The translations under genes and the position numbers were made by a program. DNA of 64,000 nucleotides. It comes from Combretum micranthum (taxonomy: Eukaryota > Streptophyta > Magnoliopsida > Myrtales > Combretaceae). Below, in pieces: positions 1 to 11,099 of the stretch. The first letter of the stretch is position 1. Every line of letters starts with the position of its first letter. The notes beneath the pieces are model-generated. The model worked only from the letters and a program-made list of their open reading frames with translations. It did not search any database and had not been told where the DNA came from. The stretch lies in assembly GCA_024138025.1 (NCBI GenBank), contig JAMXBD010000425.1, forward strand, positions 62,001 through 126,000. The letters are read 5' to 3'.

Positions 1-158
1 TTGTAAATAAAAATTTTTCAAACTTTCTTTTAAAAAAAAAAAGAAGAACAAAAAAAAAAACAAAAACAAAAAGAAAAAGGAGATAATTTGCTAGCAAGAA
101 GATATTAAGATTTTGAAATTGCTTTTAACCAGGTTCAGCTAATCCCTTACATATTAAG

Positions 159-2081
159 ATGGCTAACAACAACAACACTCCCAATCAGACCACTGAATAG
201 AGACTCAATGCTATGGAACAACCCTATTTAGAGTTGCTGAACAAATGCAGACTCTGACACAAAATTTTACTCAGCTTAAGACCCTTACAATATCTGAAGA
301 ATCCTCGGGGCACAAAAAAGGAAAGGAATTGAGGGGCAATTCATCGATCAAGATGACACACAAAATGAGTTTAATGCAGCTGAGCTAAAAAAGAACTAGA
401 AGCTCAAGCTAGAGATATAGAGAAAAATTGTTTGAAAAGATGAAGACATTTGACGATTTTGATCAAATTGCGATCCTAAGTTTTACCACAGTTTAAGGAA
501 GGTATCTTTCCTGAAAAATTTAAGGCACCTGAGTTTGAAAAATATAATGGAACCGGTTGTCCCAATATGCATACAAGACTGTACATACGACGTATGGGCA
601 GTACGCCAAATTTGACAAGCTGATGGTACAGACTTTCCAAGATAGCCTTACTGGCCCAGCCTTAGCTTGGTATGCCCAATTGGATCACCAAGAAGTTGAT
701 ACTTGGGATAAATTAGCCAGAGCATTTTTCAACCAATATAAGTTCAACATCGAAATGGCACCCTCAGTTTGGGACCTGAACAATATGAAAAAGAAGAAAG
801 AAGAAACATTCAAGGAATATGCCCAACGATGGAGAGCTTTAGCTGCAAGAATCACCACCCTGATGCCTGAAAAGGATCTGACATTCACTTTCATCAATAC
901 CCTGGATGAACCTTTCTTTTCACATCTTGTGGGACATGCATCAGCAAGTTTCTCAGAAGCAGTAATGGTAGGATGCAGAGTTGAAAATGCCCTCATTTCT
1001 GGTAAACTGCAAAGCAATGAAGAACCTGAAGTAGAAGGGGACACAACCAATGTAGTGAGTTACAACAATCCTACACAGAAATCTAGGAGGAAATTCACTC
1101 AAATCCCAGTCCCTTATCTCAAATTTACCAGAAGCTGAAAGAGGATCACTTATTATACCCTAGTGAGCCAGTACCGGGGTATAAACCACGAAAGTATGAC
1201 CCTAATGCACATTGGTAGTACCATATGGGTCAACAAGGGCATGCTACTGATGATTGTTGGGAATTGAAGAATAAAATTCAGGATTTGATTGATTCAGAAA
1301 CGATCCAATTGCAATTTGTTGATGAGCTAGCGGCTAATGATGAAGAACCCACAATCAACATGCTCCATGCACAAGAAGTCGGCAACACCTCAAATCAAAG
1401 AAGTGATTCACAAGAGAAAGATCAAAAAGAGCATGAAAATCTAGAGCAAAGACTTGCGGCAATGACAGAAAGGATTGAAACCCTAGAGCAGGTTATGAAG
1501 CACGTGCTAGATAAACTCCAACATTTAGGTCTTAATGCTAACAAAGTGCCATCTTGTGAGACTCAAGAAGGATCATCAAGCTACAGGCCAAAGAATATGA
1601 GGCAAGAAAAGAAGCCTTTGAATTCAAAAGCATGGGGCCAAAATAAACCAGATCGTTTGACACAGCAAAGGCGTCTCACACAATTTGAGATTCCGATGAT
1701 TCAAGTTCTTAACCGGTTGAGAGAACAGAATATGATAACATTTGAAATCCCAAAAGAAGGGTACAAGCGAGGAAATATGATCCTAATGCCCAATGCGAGT
1801 ACCACATGGGTCAAACAGGCCATTCTATAGAGAATTGTTGGAGATTAAAGCACAAAGTCCAAGATTTGATCGATGCTAAGCTTATCCAACCTGAGCTCCT
1901 CGAATCTATGAAGCCAGTTGATGATAGTGATTCTATCCCAACTCCGACAGGGTTTCCAAGCATCACTTCATCAGGAATTGAGAGTTTGTTGTTGCCATCT
2001 GATAAGATAGCCTATCATATGCAACAGTTGAATTTGCCGGTCAATGTTAGTAGGGGCAAACAGTTTAAGAAAGAAGATTGA
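159..2081 (+). pseudogene. gag: gag polyprotein, broken, of element G
   Basis: The structural capsid-like protein of a gypsy element, which would package element RNA in cytoplasmic particles. The ATG at 159 opens an Asn-rich start (MANNNN), but an in-frame TAG follows within 14 codons, and several frameshifts occur before the open core at 557-1138. The core has the retrotransposon-gag signature FQDSLTGPALAWY, then a basic region. Two copies of a nucleocapsid-like motif follow, near 1190-1310 and 1770-1895. Each reads roughly YHMGQ.GH....CW.LK.K.QDLID, a zinc-knuckle-like C/H pattern, and in the first the leading Cys appears lost. The repeat of this block looks like an internal duplication. 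A coiled-coil-like stretch lies near 1420-1520. Multiple lesions make it non-functional as a single protein. Confidence 0.8.
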
Positions 2082-3724
2082 CAATGATGCCTATCGTTGT
2101 AATAAAAATGATAATAAAATCTTCTATTTTTAGTGACATTTGGGGCAATTTGAATGGATGTTTGGATATTTTATTGCTTGAATTTTTTTTTTTTTGATAA
2201 AAAGAGGCAACCCAAATACCAAACACTAACCAGTAAACACTTGAGAGTTGAGCGATATTGAGGAAATTTATAAAGCTCATTCCTTAAAAAGAAGTCTGTT
2301 TTGCACTTGATACATAGGTTAAGATGATACCAGGCATTCATTTCAGTAACTTAAATATATTTATCCCTTGCTAACCCCGTTGGGCCTGTTCTTTGTAAAG
2401 AAGCAATTCTTAAAAATAAACCCTGTCAAGAACCACCCCACAATGGGGCAATTTGGAGGTTAGGGTCATCATTAAGGAGAAAAAGGAATAACTTATATGC
2501 ACTTGACCTAGTCGCATCAATTCAAGAGTAGTCAATTGACACAAATAAATCATTTCCTATGAAAAGAAAAAGAGTCTCCATCTCAAACCATACAACACAT
2601 ACACTTTGAGCTATAAATCATAAAAGAAAAAAAGAACAAATCACCTTGAATTCATCTCCCAAAAGGGAAATGAAAAGAAAAGAAAAAAAAAAGAAAAAGA
2701 TCAAGAAAAAGATATTAAAAAAATAATAAAAGAAAAAAAAAAGCAAACAAGGTGATAAAAAATCAATGATTTGCAAACACAAACACATAGCTCAAAATAT
2801 TCAAAATCCAGACCCCACCCACAAATTCCACCCTTTAAAGACTCTTTTGAGCATTGGAGTTGATTTATTAATACCCTTGAAACTAGGAACAAGTGCATTA
2901 TCAAGTTTTCCTTAAAGGTTCTTGACTTGTAAACCCGGGATGTGATGGAAAATTTTTCAGAAAAAAAGGCCTTTATGAAATATCCTTCTTTGATTAAAGC
3001 CAACAACCAAAAGCCTAAATTATGACCCAAGAAAAGTCCTGGTAGATTAACCAAAATGTATCATTTACAAAACGGACTGTAATTTTTGGAATTCGAGTCA
3101 TGTGTGAAAATAAGCCAAAGAGTGTGGAAGGAAGTCCTCTTTAACTCAGTGCTTCAAGCATAAGATAACCAATCCAAGATCATAGAAATGACAAGAAAAA
3201 TGAGAATCGTTTGCCCCAAAGGCAAGAAGTCAAATTGAAGATTGCTACCCCTTAATCAAAAGGGAGGAGAAAAGAAGGCTGCCAAGGATTGACCTTCAAA
3301 ATGAATAGATAAGGAGAGAAGCTGTTGCTCATTAGCAATTTTGAAATCAGTAAATTTCTTTGCTTGTTAGCAAAATTGAAAAAAAATGAGGAAAGAAGTG
3401 AAAAGAGAAGATTTTCTAAAAGTTTTTCCAAAAAGAAAAAGAACAAGAAAGAATAAAAGGAATCCTTAAATCTTTTCAAGAAAAGAGAAATAATTCTGAA
3501 AAAAAAAAAGAGAAAAAGAAGAGAGTTTTAAACTCAAAAGTTTTTGTTAAAAAAAAGAAGAAGAAGAAAATAAAGAAATAATTTTGAAAAAAGGCGTTTG
3601 GCCTTAAACAAAAATGGAAGAAGAAGAAGTCTTAACTCAAAAAAGTTTCCAAATTAGCCCAATTTTCAAACTATAAGATTTCAAAATTCAGTTTCCAGGA
3701 AGTTTTTTAAGTCGTCCAATATGT
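2082..3724. other. non-coding 3' region of G, purine-rich
   Basis: No coding signal is visible. The plus strand is strongly purine-rich from about 2560 to 3660, with long A and AAG/AAAG runs. This produces long but low-complexity open frames on the minus strand (2701-3054, 3252-3479), which I regard as artefacts. The pol gene of an autonomous relative should lie here, and nothing like it is seen. Confidence 0.6.
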
Positions 3725-4131
3725 AGGGTCACTTACTCAAAGGAGCGTCATCCTACTGTTTTAAGAATTAAGATCACTTGCTCAAAGGAGCGTCATCCTA
3801 TTGTTTTAAGAATTAGGGCCACCTGCTCAAAGGAGCGTCATCCTACAGTTTTAAGAATTAGGATCACTTACTCAAAGGAGTGTCATCCTATCATTTTAAG
3901 AATTAGGGTCACCTGCTCAAAGGAGCGTCATCCTATCCTTTTAAGAATTAGGGTCACCTGCTCACAGGAGTGTCATCCTATCGTTTTAAGAATTAGGATC
4001 ACTTGCTCAAAGGAGCGTCATCCTATCCTTTAAAGTATTAGTGTCACAGTGCTCAAAGGAGCGTCATCCTACCGTTTTAAGTACTAGGATCACCTACTTA
4101 AAAGAGCGTCATCCTGCCTTTTAAGGTCATC
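3725..4131. repeat. 45-bp tandem repeat array, about 9 units
   Basis: Nine head-to-tail units of 45-46 bp share the core CTCAAAGGAGCGTCATCCTA followed by a TTTTAAGAATTA-like spacer. Units differ by a few transitions and the last ones are the most diverged. There is no spacer diversity, so this is an ordinary minisatellite in the 3' untranslated part of element G. Such arrays are common upstream of the 3' LTR in plant gypsy elements. Confidence 0.95.
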
Positions 4132-4390
4132 AGTCAGGCCAAGTAGCACTAATCCAAACCAAGAATCAGCTCAAGAAGCAACAGGTCAAGCCACCAGCCC
4201 GAGAAGCGCCTACCTAAGTTGAAGTATCACTTTCTCTGATCAAGTTTTCCCAAAAGGGACAACCAGCCCATTGCCTTCTCAAGCCGAGTCTTTCCCAGAG
4301 GACCAAAAGCTTCCAAATACCAGATAAGTGCTCAAAGAGCAAAAATTGGCTATCTTTTGTTTTTATGGCAAAGTTTTGCTCAAACTTCAC

Positions 4391-4406
4391 CACAAAGAGG
4401 GGCAGC
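4391..4406 (+). promoter_or_regulatory. polypurine tract of G
   Basis: The sequence CAAAGAGGGGCAGC lies directly before the LTR start TGTAGACACCC at 4407. Its position and purine content fit the plus-strand primer used in reverse transcription. Confidence 0.8.
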
Positions 4407-5003
4407 TGTAGACACCCAATTTTTGCTCAATTTAAGGCTCAAATTTATGATAAAAATTAGTATTATGTCGAGCTCACAAAAAAATAGTAAAAAATAGAAA
4501 AAATAAAAAAATAAGCAAAAATAGCACAAAAATCAAAAACAGCAAAAAATAAGAAAATATAGAATAGTAAGAAAAATAAAAAAATGAGAGAAAAATGAGA
4601 GTAGTAAAGAAAAGTAAATTTAAAAAAAATTATTATTATTCTTTTTAAAAATATTTAAAAAAATTATTCGAGCTTGATATAATACATATTTTTGTTATAA
4701 ATTGTTTTTAAAGTTAATTAAACAATTTTCAAAATTATTTTGTTTAATTAAATGCAATTTTAAGAGCCTTAAATATTTTTATGTCGAACCTAACCTAGGC
4801 ACAGACCAACGGCCTAACGGCATAGAACATTGACACAAGGACTCAACCAGCCACAGGGCCTGGGTTCGATTCCATGAAGAGGCAAATTATTTTTTTTCTT
4901 TCTTTTTTCCACATGCTTTCATTGGCTGGATGAGGTAAGCGCACGTGTCAGTAAGCTGCTAGTTGAGGTAAGCGCACGTGTCAGCAAGTGGATAGGTAAG
5001 TGT

Positions 5004-5135
5004 TAGGTGAGCGGTAGGCCAAAGCGTCTAGATACAATGTATCATGGTAGGTGAGCAGTAGGCTAAAGTGTCCAGATACATTGTATCGTGGTAGGTGAGC
5101 GGTAAGTCAGAATGTCTAGATACAATGTATTATGG
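5004..5135. repeat. 44-bp tandem repeat, 3 copies, in U3 of G LTR
   Basis: Three exact-length units start at 5004, 5048 and 5092, each beginning TAGGTGAG and holding GATACAATGTATC-like palindromes; a partial fourth unit follows. They lie immediately upstream of the LTR TATA box, the usual place for LTR enhancer repeats, so a regulatory role is plausible (inference). Confidence 0.9.
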
Positions 5136-5178
5136 TAGGTGAAAAGTAGGTGAACCGGTAAGTGAGCATACTAATGCC

Positions 5179-5186
5179 TATAAATA
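5179..5186 (+). promoter_or_regulatory. TATA box of the G LTR
   Basis: TATAAATA follows the 44-bp repeats. The expected transcription start, 25-35 bp further on, falls near 5210. This marks the U3/R boundary of the LTR. Confidence 0.6.
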
Positions 5187-6768
5187 CCAGTATACCATAA
5201 CACCAACAGAATATAGAAGAAAAACACAAAAACAGAGAGAGAGAAAAAAAAAAAAAAAAAGAAAGATAAGACAAAGAGAAACACAAAAGAAAAGTACAAA
5301 AAACACATACAAAAGAATTCCATGTGAATCCTACACAAAAAATCCACTCAAAAAGCCTTAAATCCAAAAAGTTTAAAAATTAGGATTTCGAAGAAAAATT
5401 CTTCGAATTTATGCTTATAGTTCAAACACCAATACTCGCCCTCCAACTGTCCTGAGTCCACCGCCACAGCACCTTGCCGCTCTCAAAAGTCAAAACTATC
5501 ACTTTTGGCTACTCCTTTGCAAAAACTGACATCACCGGAGTGTCCAGCACCCTCGAATTAGCCAAGGTGGACATATTCCCTGCTTTAAACGCCGCTAGAA
5601 TTGCCAAATTGGGGACCTTCGGCCGCTGCTCTCCTTGCGGACCTGAATTCCGAATTCGAATCATTCGCTAATTGAAGTTGATTCACTGTCCGATTTGCAT
5701 CGAGTATGATCCTTATATCTACGCGCGTCTCCAAATCCGCGAGCCGTCATGGTCGTCTCCAGTCCACATGCCGTCGTGGTCCAGGAATCTAGGTAAGTGA
5801 ATGTTTGGCTTTTTTGTTTTTCTTATGTTTTATTATAAGAAAAGACAAAAAGATAAAAAAAGATTAAAAAAAATTAAAATATATGAAAATAATAATAGAT
5901 AAATGCTATTCCTGTGATAGCATAGAATAATAAAACAAAATTAAAATTTATATAGGTGTGTGTATATGTATATAAATAAAATATGTTATGTATATATTAT
6001 AAGTATGAAACTCTTTGCCACTTAGAAAAATATATTTTCCAAGTAGTAAAAAAAAAAAGATAGATTAGTTGTTTAAGACCAATATCACTAAAAGATTTTT
6101 TTAACCGTAAAAATTAATAAACTTATAGTGAAATAATTCAAAAATAAAAAAAGTAGCCAACCCACTAAATTTTTTTATAAAAGAACTACGTTTTGTCTGA
6201 TCTCGATTAGCGAGTACGTAGGCACCTACAGGGCGACAATAAAAATGGAAAAAAATGTTTTTGTTTTTAATATTGTGAATAATTATTTTGTAAATATAAG
6301 TTTTTTTTGAAAAAAAAAGGAATATATTTGTTGATATTCATGTTCTAAAAAAAATGAATAAAAAGATAGAAATGAAGAAAAATACATAAAAAATAAAAAT
6401 GAATGATTTGACTTGTAAATATTTGTGTTATAATGTTTCACTTGAATTTTTGAGCATGAAAAGGATAAATTATAAATTTGAAATTCCAAAAGTGGTAACC
6501 AATTTGGTTTTAATAAGTTAGCCCCCGAATCCATGATATCTGATTTTAAAAGTTTGATTTTTCAAATCAAATTTTCGCAGACTAGTAACTAAGTTAGGAT
6601 CAACCGACCATTGATCCTAGCTTTTATTTTTTCCCGATTTATATCGGGTGGCGACTCTAAATCATTTTCAAAAATTAAAATTTCTCTTAACCCCTAGTTG
6701 AGGATTCATGTTAAATGGGTTCGGGTTAGGAGAAATGAACCAAATTATTGAAAAATCCAGGCTCGACA

Positions 6769-7165
6769 GCCACAAAAGATAATTCAAACTATAACATCAA
6801 ATACGAACATCAAAAGATACTATAATTAATCTATTACACAATAGGAATTCCATCAAGGTCTATGGTCATATCTAATCCTCTAAGTCATCTAGGAAATCCT
6901 CAAAATCGGTATCATATCCCATATTCGCATAGAATTTCATTATCATCTGAAATTGTTAAAATATGAGCCAAAAGCCCAATACACAAGTAACGAATACAAA
7001 TGTGAAGTGATCCACACATGCATAAGCTAAATGTTAATGCAACAGTCATTAGATTACTAGTTAATCTTTAATTAGCCAAACAACACTGGAGTATTCAAAC
7101 TCCGAACAACAAGGATTTCTGAGGTTACCTTAGTAACGATCATGACGTTCAAAGGGTTGATATAA
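6769..7165 (-). repeat. 3' LTR of A, left piece
   Basis: This piece is colinear with 26155-26552 of A's right LTR and is interrupted at 7165 by B. It carries the final acidic exon of the LTR transcription unit (6872-6946, minus strand). The terminal 271 bp of this LTR lie beyond element G, outside the window. Confidence 0.9.
6872..6946 (-). other. A left LTR: acidic final exon (degenerate)
   Basis: Reading the minus strand after an acceptor-like AATTTCAG, a short frame ends in DFEDFLDDLED and a stop. Compared with the right-LTR copy (26258-26337) it has lost a base and has a changed acceptor, so it is a decayed copy of the conserved exon. Confidence 0.55.
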
Positions 7166-8184
7166 TAAAATAATCTAAATTATTCAATAATTAAAATTGC
7201 ATGTGAATACAATATTAGTTCTAGACATTAATTTTGAAGTAATTTTGATTTATGAAAATGAATGTGTAGGAATAGATTTGATACATTATATATATTAATG
7301 TTAATTATTGATGTAAGTGATTATGTGTAATGAAATTAATGTTATTGTTTTATGATATTAATGTGTGTATAGTGTAATTAATGTTTGTGTCTTTTATGAA
7401 TTAATATGTTTGTGTTATGTTTAAATTTATCAAAACAACTTTTGAATTTCTTAAGAATTTGTTGGCATAAATTTTCCAAAAGTGTAGCCCATTTTCAAGC
7501 CTAAATTAAACCCAAATGAGCTCCAAATTAAGCCAAATTTAACCCAAAGTCTTATATGCCTCAAAAGTCAAACTTAAGATAATAATGAGTCATAAATTTG
7601 ATCAAATATTGCCTCTTTCAGCAGCCCTAATTCCCATACGAATTTCCCTCTTCTTTCTCTCCTTTCTCTTTTCTTTTTCTTCAAACTACAAGCCCTAAAC
7701 CAAAATCCAATACCAAGTTTTTAGATTTAAAAATCTCTCCAAGCCAAAGCCTCTACATGTAAGTTAAAGTTAGTATAGACACTTGTTTTGTTTTCTTTCT
7801 TGTAGTATATGTGTGAAACCTATGGTAGGGTGAGTAAATGTCTTTTGAGTTGTATGGTTCATGCATTAATATAAGTTAGGTTGTGTTTTGTTTTTTTGTT
7901 TTTTTTTTTTTTGTATGAACTTGTATATGTGTTATGGTAGTTATAAGAAGTGTTGGTGAGAAGTGAAGTGAATTGAGTAGTTGAAATTGAAGTGAAGAGG
8001 AGGAGAGGATTTAATGTGATTGAAGTGGTTTAATGTGTTGTTTTAATGTTCAAAGTTGCTAGGATTGATTAGTGTGGATAGAAGATAGTATATGAAGCTA
8101 AATATGAGCTTGAAGAAGGATTAAAAGTGTTATAAGTTATAAATTTGCAAAGTGCAAAACATGGGAAATAAATCCTTTTCGAAT

Positions 8185-8465
8185 AGGTCTGTTTCTGAGT
8201 GCACGCCGACATGTGGTACTTCAACACCGCCTAAGTATAGGCGGTGTTAAATGTGATAAGAACCGATTTTTTTAAAGCCACTTAAAACGCCGCCAGTTTT
8301 TGCAAGGAAATTTGCCAACGTTTACTTTTCAAAGTGTATGCCGGCCATTAGGGCTTCAACGCCGCCGGCTTAGGGGCGGTGTTAGATGCGAACAGAATCC
8401 AAATTTTTAATGTCAGGCTTAAAGCCGCCGGTGTATAATTCCAATGCTGTCGGCGTTCCTTCAAA
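8185..8465. repeat. CpG/GC-rich palindromic island in LTR B (decayed)
   Basis: A short GC-rich block in AT-rich surroundings, with recurring ACGCCGCC, GCCGGC and AGGCGGTGTT words. It is the older, CpG-poorer counterpart of the island at 10157-10570 in C. Confidence 0.7.
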
Positions 8466-8747
8466 TTTTACTTGTGTAGAAAGGCTGCGTATCCCCTGAG
8501 TTTTTCAAATTCAATTTTCTTCAATTATCATTATTTATTTCATATATGGTCTTCTAAGGAATCTATAAGCTAAATAACTATGTTTTATGTATGAATTAGA
8601 TGTTAAATCTATATATTAGATTTATTGAATCTCCTTGTATAGTTAACCTAGGATTGTGATATATAATATATATATATAGTGTGTGTGTGTGTGTGTGTCT
8701 GTGAATTCTACATTCAATTATTGATTGTTTTAATATTCTTATTTCAG

Positions 8748-8807
8748 TTAAAGATTCTTCGGTTATTTCCCCTCCAAGTGAATATAGTAATATACTATCG
8801 GGTTCAG
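8748..8807 (+). other. B: conserved 60-nt internal exon
   Basis: It lies between an acceptor (ATTTCAG) and a donor (TTCAG/GTACGC). It is exactly 60 nt with no stop in phase 1, giving a Ser-rich peptide VKDSSVISPPSEYSNILSGS. The same length and phase recur in C (10816-10875) and E (40921-40980). Established rule: phase-symmetric exons keep the frame. The coding claim is inference. Confidence 0.6.
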
Positions 8808-8937
8808 GTACGCAATAATTTATTTGTTATGTGCTAGGATTAGGCATTCTTAAATTAATTTAATTCAATTCGACTTAATGTTTTGATGAATTGGATGTCT
8901 ATTACGCTATTTAATCTGGTCCGAGGAGCAGCAAACC

Positions 8938-9032
8938 TGTCATGATGCAATGACATATTAGTTAGACGCTTAACCTAAGTCATGATGCAATGACTTTACA
9001 ATGATGCAATGGTACGCTATGATGCAATAGCG
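8938..9032. promoter_or_regulatory. B: array of four GATGCA-loop hairpins
   Basis: Four 18-nt inverted repeats lie at 8938-8955, 8978-8995, 8997-9014 and 9015-9032, each centred on ATGATGCAAT with different flanks. The third has one mismatch (TACA against GGTA). The array lies in the intron between the two conserved exons. Confidence 0.85.
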
Positions 9033-10156
9033 ATTCATTTTAGTTAAGTGGGTAGCCGATGGAGGGAATAGTATCCGAGTAATGTTTGCTTAAACTTAGG
9101 GGGAAAAACCATGGTTTAGTTCAAAGATTATAGGAACTTGTGAAATAGACTCATGTTGTGGACTGAGTTTATGAAATGACCTAGATTTATATTTTAATCA
9201 AATCTCATGTGTTTATTAATTTATTTTAAGGAGATGAATTGAATGAGTATGTTGTGTTGTTAGTAGTTTAATATATAAGATTTTGTATGTGTATATGTGG
9301 ATATTAATATTTTGTTCTATATGCATTAATGTGTGAGTAATGGAATTATTAATGTTGTCTTGTGCATATTAAGATGTTAAGTTAAATTAAATTAATAACT
9401 CAACCATAATTTTACTTAAGATTAGTTGATTGAGTTCCTTGTAATTAAATTAGCATTATGCCCTAAATGTAAGCTAAATGGAGCCCAAATTAAAGTGAAA
9501 TGCAACCTAAAGTTAATATATGCATTAAGGGGTAATTTTGGAAGTGAAAAAGTCAAAATTAAGTTAATTTGATTACTTTTTGAGGCAGCTCAAAATTTTA
9601 TCCGAATTTTCTTTTCTTTCTCCTTTTTCTCTTCTTCTTCTTCCTCCATTTCCATTTTCATTTCCAAGCTCAAGTTAGGGTTATATCAAGTTGAAAATCA
9701 AAGTTATTCTCAAGACAAGGTATATATATGTATGTATTTGAATTGGTTTAGTTTAGGTTGTTGTGATTATTGTTTTGTTTCCCTTTCTTGAAATAGATGT
9801 ATAGATAGTTGGATGAATTGAGTTTAAGATTGATCAAATTGTTGTTCATGCATGGAATGAGTCATGTATGTGTTATATGAGTGTGTGAAAGTATGCATGT
9901 ATTGTTGTATTGATATGAAGTGTCTTGATGTAACAAAGATAGTTTAAGTAGTTAGAGTGGAGATTGATGAAAATGGAATTTGAAGTGTTTAGTGATGTTG
10001 AATTCATGCCTTGGGTTGCTAGAATTGAGTAGTGTATGTTGAAGTGAGTATATGAAGTTTGAAGTGTAGTTGAGGAAAGTTTTTGAAGTGTTTTAAGATG
10101 TAGTTTTATAAAGTGAAAACAGGGGATTTGAATTTTCGTATAAGCTTGTTTTTGTA

Positions 10157-10570
10157 ACGTACGCCGGCATCTGGGGATTCTACGCCGCCGGCGTAGAGGC
10201 GGTGTAGAAAGCCCACAGAATGATTTTCCCTAACGCTGTTTGCAACGCCGCCGGCTTATATGCCGAAGATTTGCCAGCGTCTGTTCTTCAGAACGTACGC
10301 CGGCAATTTGAATCTCTACGCCGCCGGCGTAGAGGCGGTGTTGAAAGTTCACAGAACCAAATTTCTTAAAGCCGACTGAACGCCGCCGGCTTTCGCTAGG
10401 AAGTCATCCGGCGTTCTTTCTTCTAACTTGTACGCTGGCTTTTGGGAATCAAGGCCGCCGGCGTAGGTTACAAAGGCTGACGGCGTACGCTTTGAACGCT
10501 GCCAGCGTTGACAGTGTACATTTTCAGAACAGTTAACACCGGCCCAACGCCGCCGGCGTTGAGTGCCGGC
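10157..10570. repeat. CpG-rich palindromic island in LTR C
   Basis: About 400 bp made of imperfect repeats with a period near 136 bp (starts near 10157, 10293 and 10428). Each unit contains ACGTACGCCGGC and CTACGCCGCCGGCGTAG, a 7-bp palindrome around GCC, then AGGCGGTGT. The block is much richer in CpG than the flanking AT-rich LTR. Stops in all frames argue against coding. It lies upstream of the 60-nt exon. A regulatory or structural role is inference. Confidence 0.85.
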
Positions 10571-10815
10571 GTATCCCCTGAGTTTTTGAATTTTGAGAAC
10601 TTTTTCTAAAAAGTTTCCAAAGTTTTATTTGAGTATTTGAGTTTTTGGTAAGCAATTTGGGATATATTAGGACGTTTAAATGCCTAGTCGTGACTGTATA
10701 TCCAATTATGTGAATTTCTTTGATAATTTGTGATATATGGATATAATATGTATATATTTGTGAGAATGAAATTTATAAATGTTGATTTATTAATTATTGT
10801 GACTTTCTATTACAG

Positions 10816-10875
10816 TTAAGGATTCTTCGGTTAATCTATCACCGAGAGATCCTAGTTCTATTCTAACGAGTTCAG
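10816..10875 (+). other. C: conserved 60-nt internal exon
   Basis: Acceptor CTATTACAG, exactly 60 nt, donor TTCAG/GTACGC. In phase 1 it reads VKDSSVNLSPRDPSSILTSS and the final G starts a codon completed by the next exon. Its length, phase and Ser-rich reading match B and E. No upstream ATG was found in frame, so the start of any protein is unknown. Confidence 0.65.
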
Positions 10876-11005
10876 GTACGCAATAATTTGTCTGATGATT
10901 GCTAGGACCAGACATTTCTAATTTGACTTAAATTGATCCGATTTAACATTTGGATGAATTGGATGTCTATTACGCTGTTTAATCTGGTCCGAGGAGCAGC
11001 AAACC

Positions 11006-11099
11006 TGTCATGATGCAATGACATGTTAGCTAGGCGCTTAACCAAGTCATGATGCAATGACTTTACCATGATGCAATGGTACGCTATGATGCAATAGCG
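11006..11099. promoter_or_regulatory. C: array of four perfect GATGCA-loop hairpins
   Basis: Four 18-nt units at 11006-11023, 11045-11062, 11064-11081 and 11082-11099 share the core ATGATGCAAT. Their four-base flanks are TGTC/GACA, AGTC/GACT, TACC/GGTA and CGCT/AGCG, each perfectly complementary. Each unit can fold into a 6-bp stem with loop GATGCA. The last three are almost contiguous. They lie in the intron between the two conserved exons. Confidence 0.93.

Larger units (their letters stand above)
1..6768 (+). mobile_element. G: gag-only Ty3/gypsy element, 3' part
   Basis: The window opens inside this LTR retrotransposon. In order it shows a short A-rich leader, a broken gag (159-2081), about 2.3 kb of non-coding DNA with tandem repeats, a polypurine tract and a 2.36-kb 3' LTR. 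The 5' LTR lies to the left of the window. No protease, reverse transcriptase, RNase H or integrase motif occurs between gag and the LTR, so the copy could only move with enzymes from another element. This layout resembles the non-autonomous plant elements described as TR-GAG (established class; assignment is inference). The element ends at 6768 in CA and abuts sequence matching the middle of A's LTR, so G inserted into A. GCCAC (6769-6773) is the expected right half of its TSD. Confidence 0.8.
4407..6768 (+). repeat. 3' LTR of element G
   Basis: This 2362-bp LTR runs from TGTAGACACCC to CTCGACA (TG..CA). Its left end is fixed by the polypurine tract. Its right end is fixed by the switch to sequence colinear with A's right LTR at 26155. 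It contains a 44-bp tandem repeat (5004-5135), a TATA box (5179-5186), a GC-richer transcribed part (about 5400-5790) ending at a donor-like AGGTAAGTG, and an AT-rich tail. The open frame at 5474-5671 matches nothing I recognise and is probably chance. Confidence 0.85.

Noticed and set aside
2701..3479. Long minus-strand open frames opposite the purine-rich region
   Set aside because: Low-complexity Phe/Leu/Ser-rich readings caused by base composition.
3725..4131. CRISPR-like regular repeats
   Set aside because: Units are contiguous 45-bp tandem copies with no unique spacers, inside a plant retrotransposon.
4795..4890. tRNA-like or SINE-like block in the G LTR (GGTTCGATTCC resembles a B box, followed by a T-rich tail)
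   Set aside because: No convincing A box, no cloverleaf, no target duplication found.
5474..5671. 65-codon frame in the G LTR
   Set aside because: Lies in the transcribed GC-richer part of the LTR with no family similarity; probably chance or leader sequence.
8664..8699. Z-DNA-forming AT/GT microsatellite as a regulatory element
   Set aside because: Present in B but not at the matching place in C, so it is probably a neutral microsatellite.
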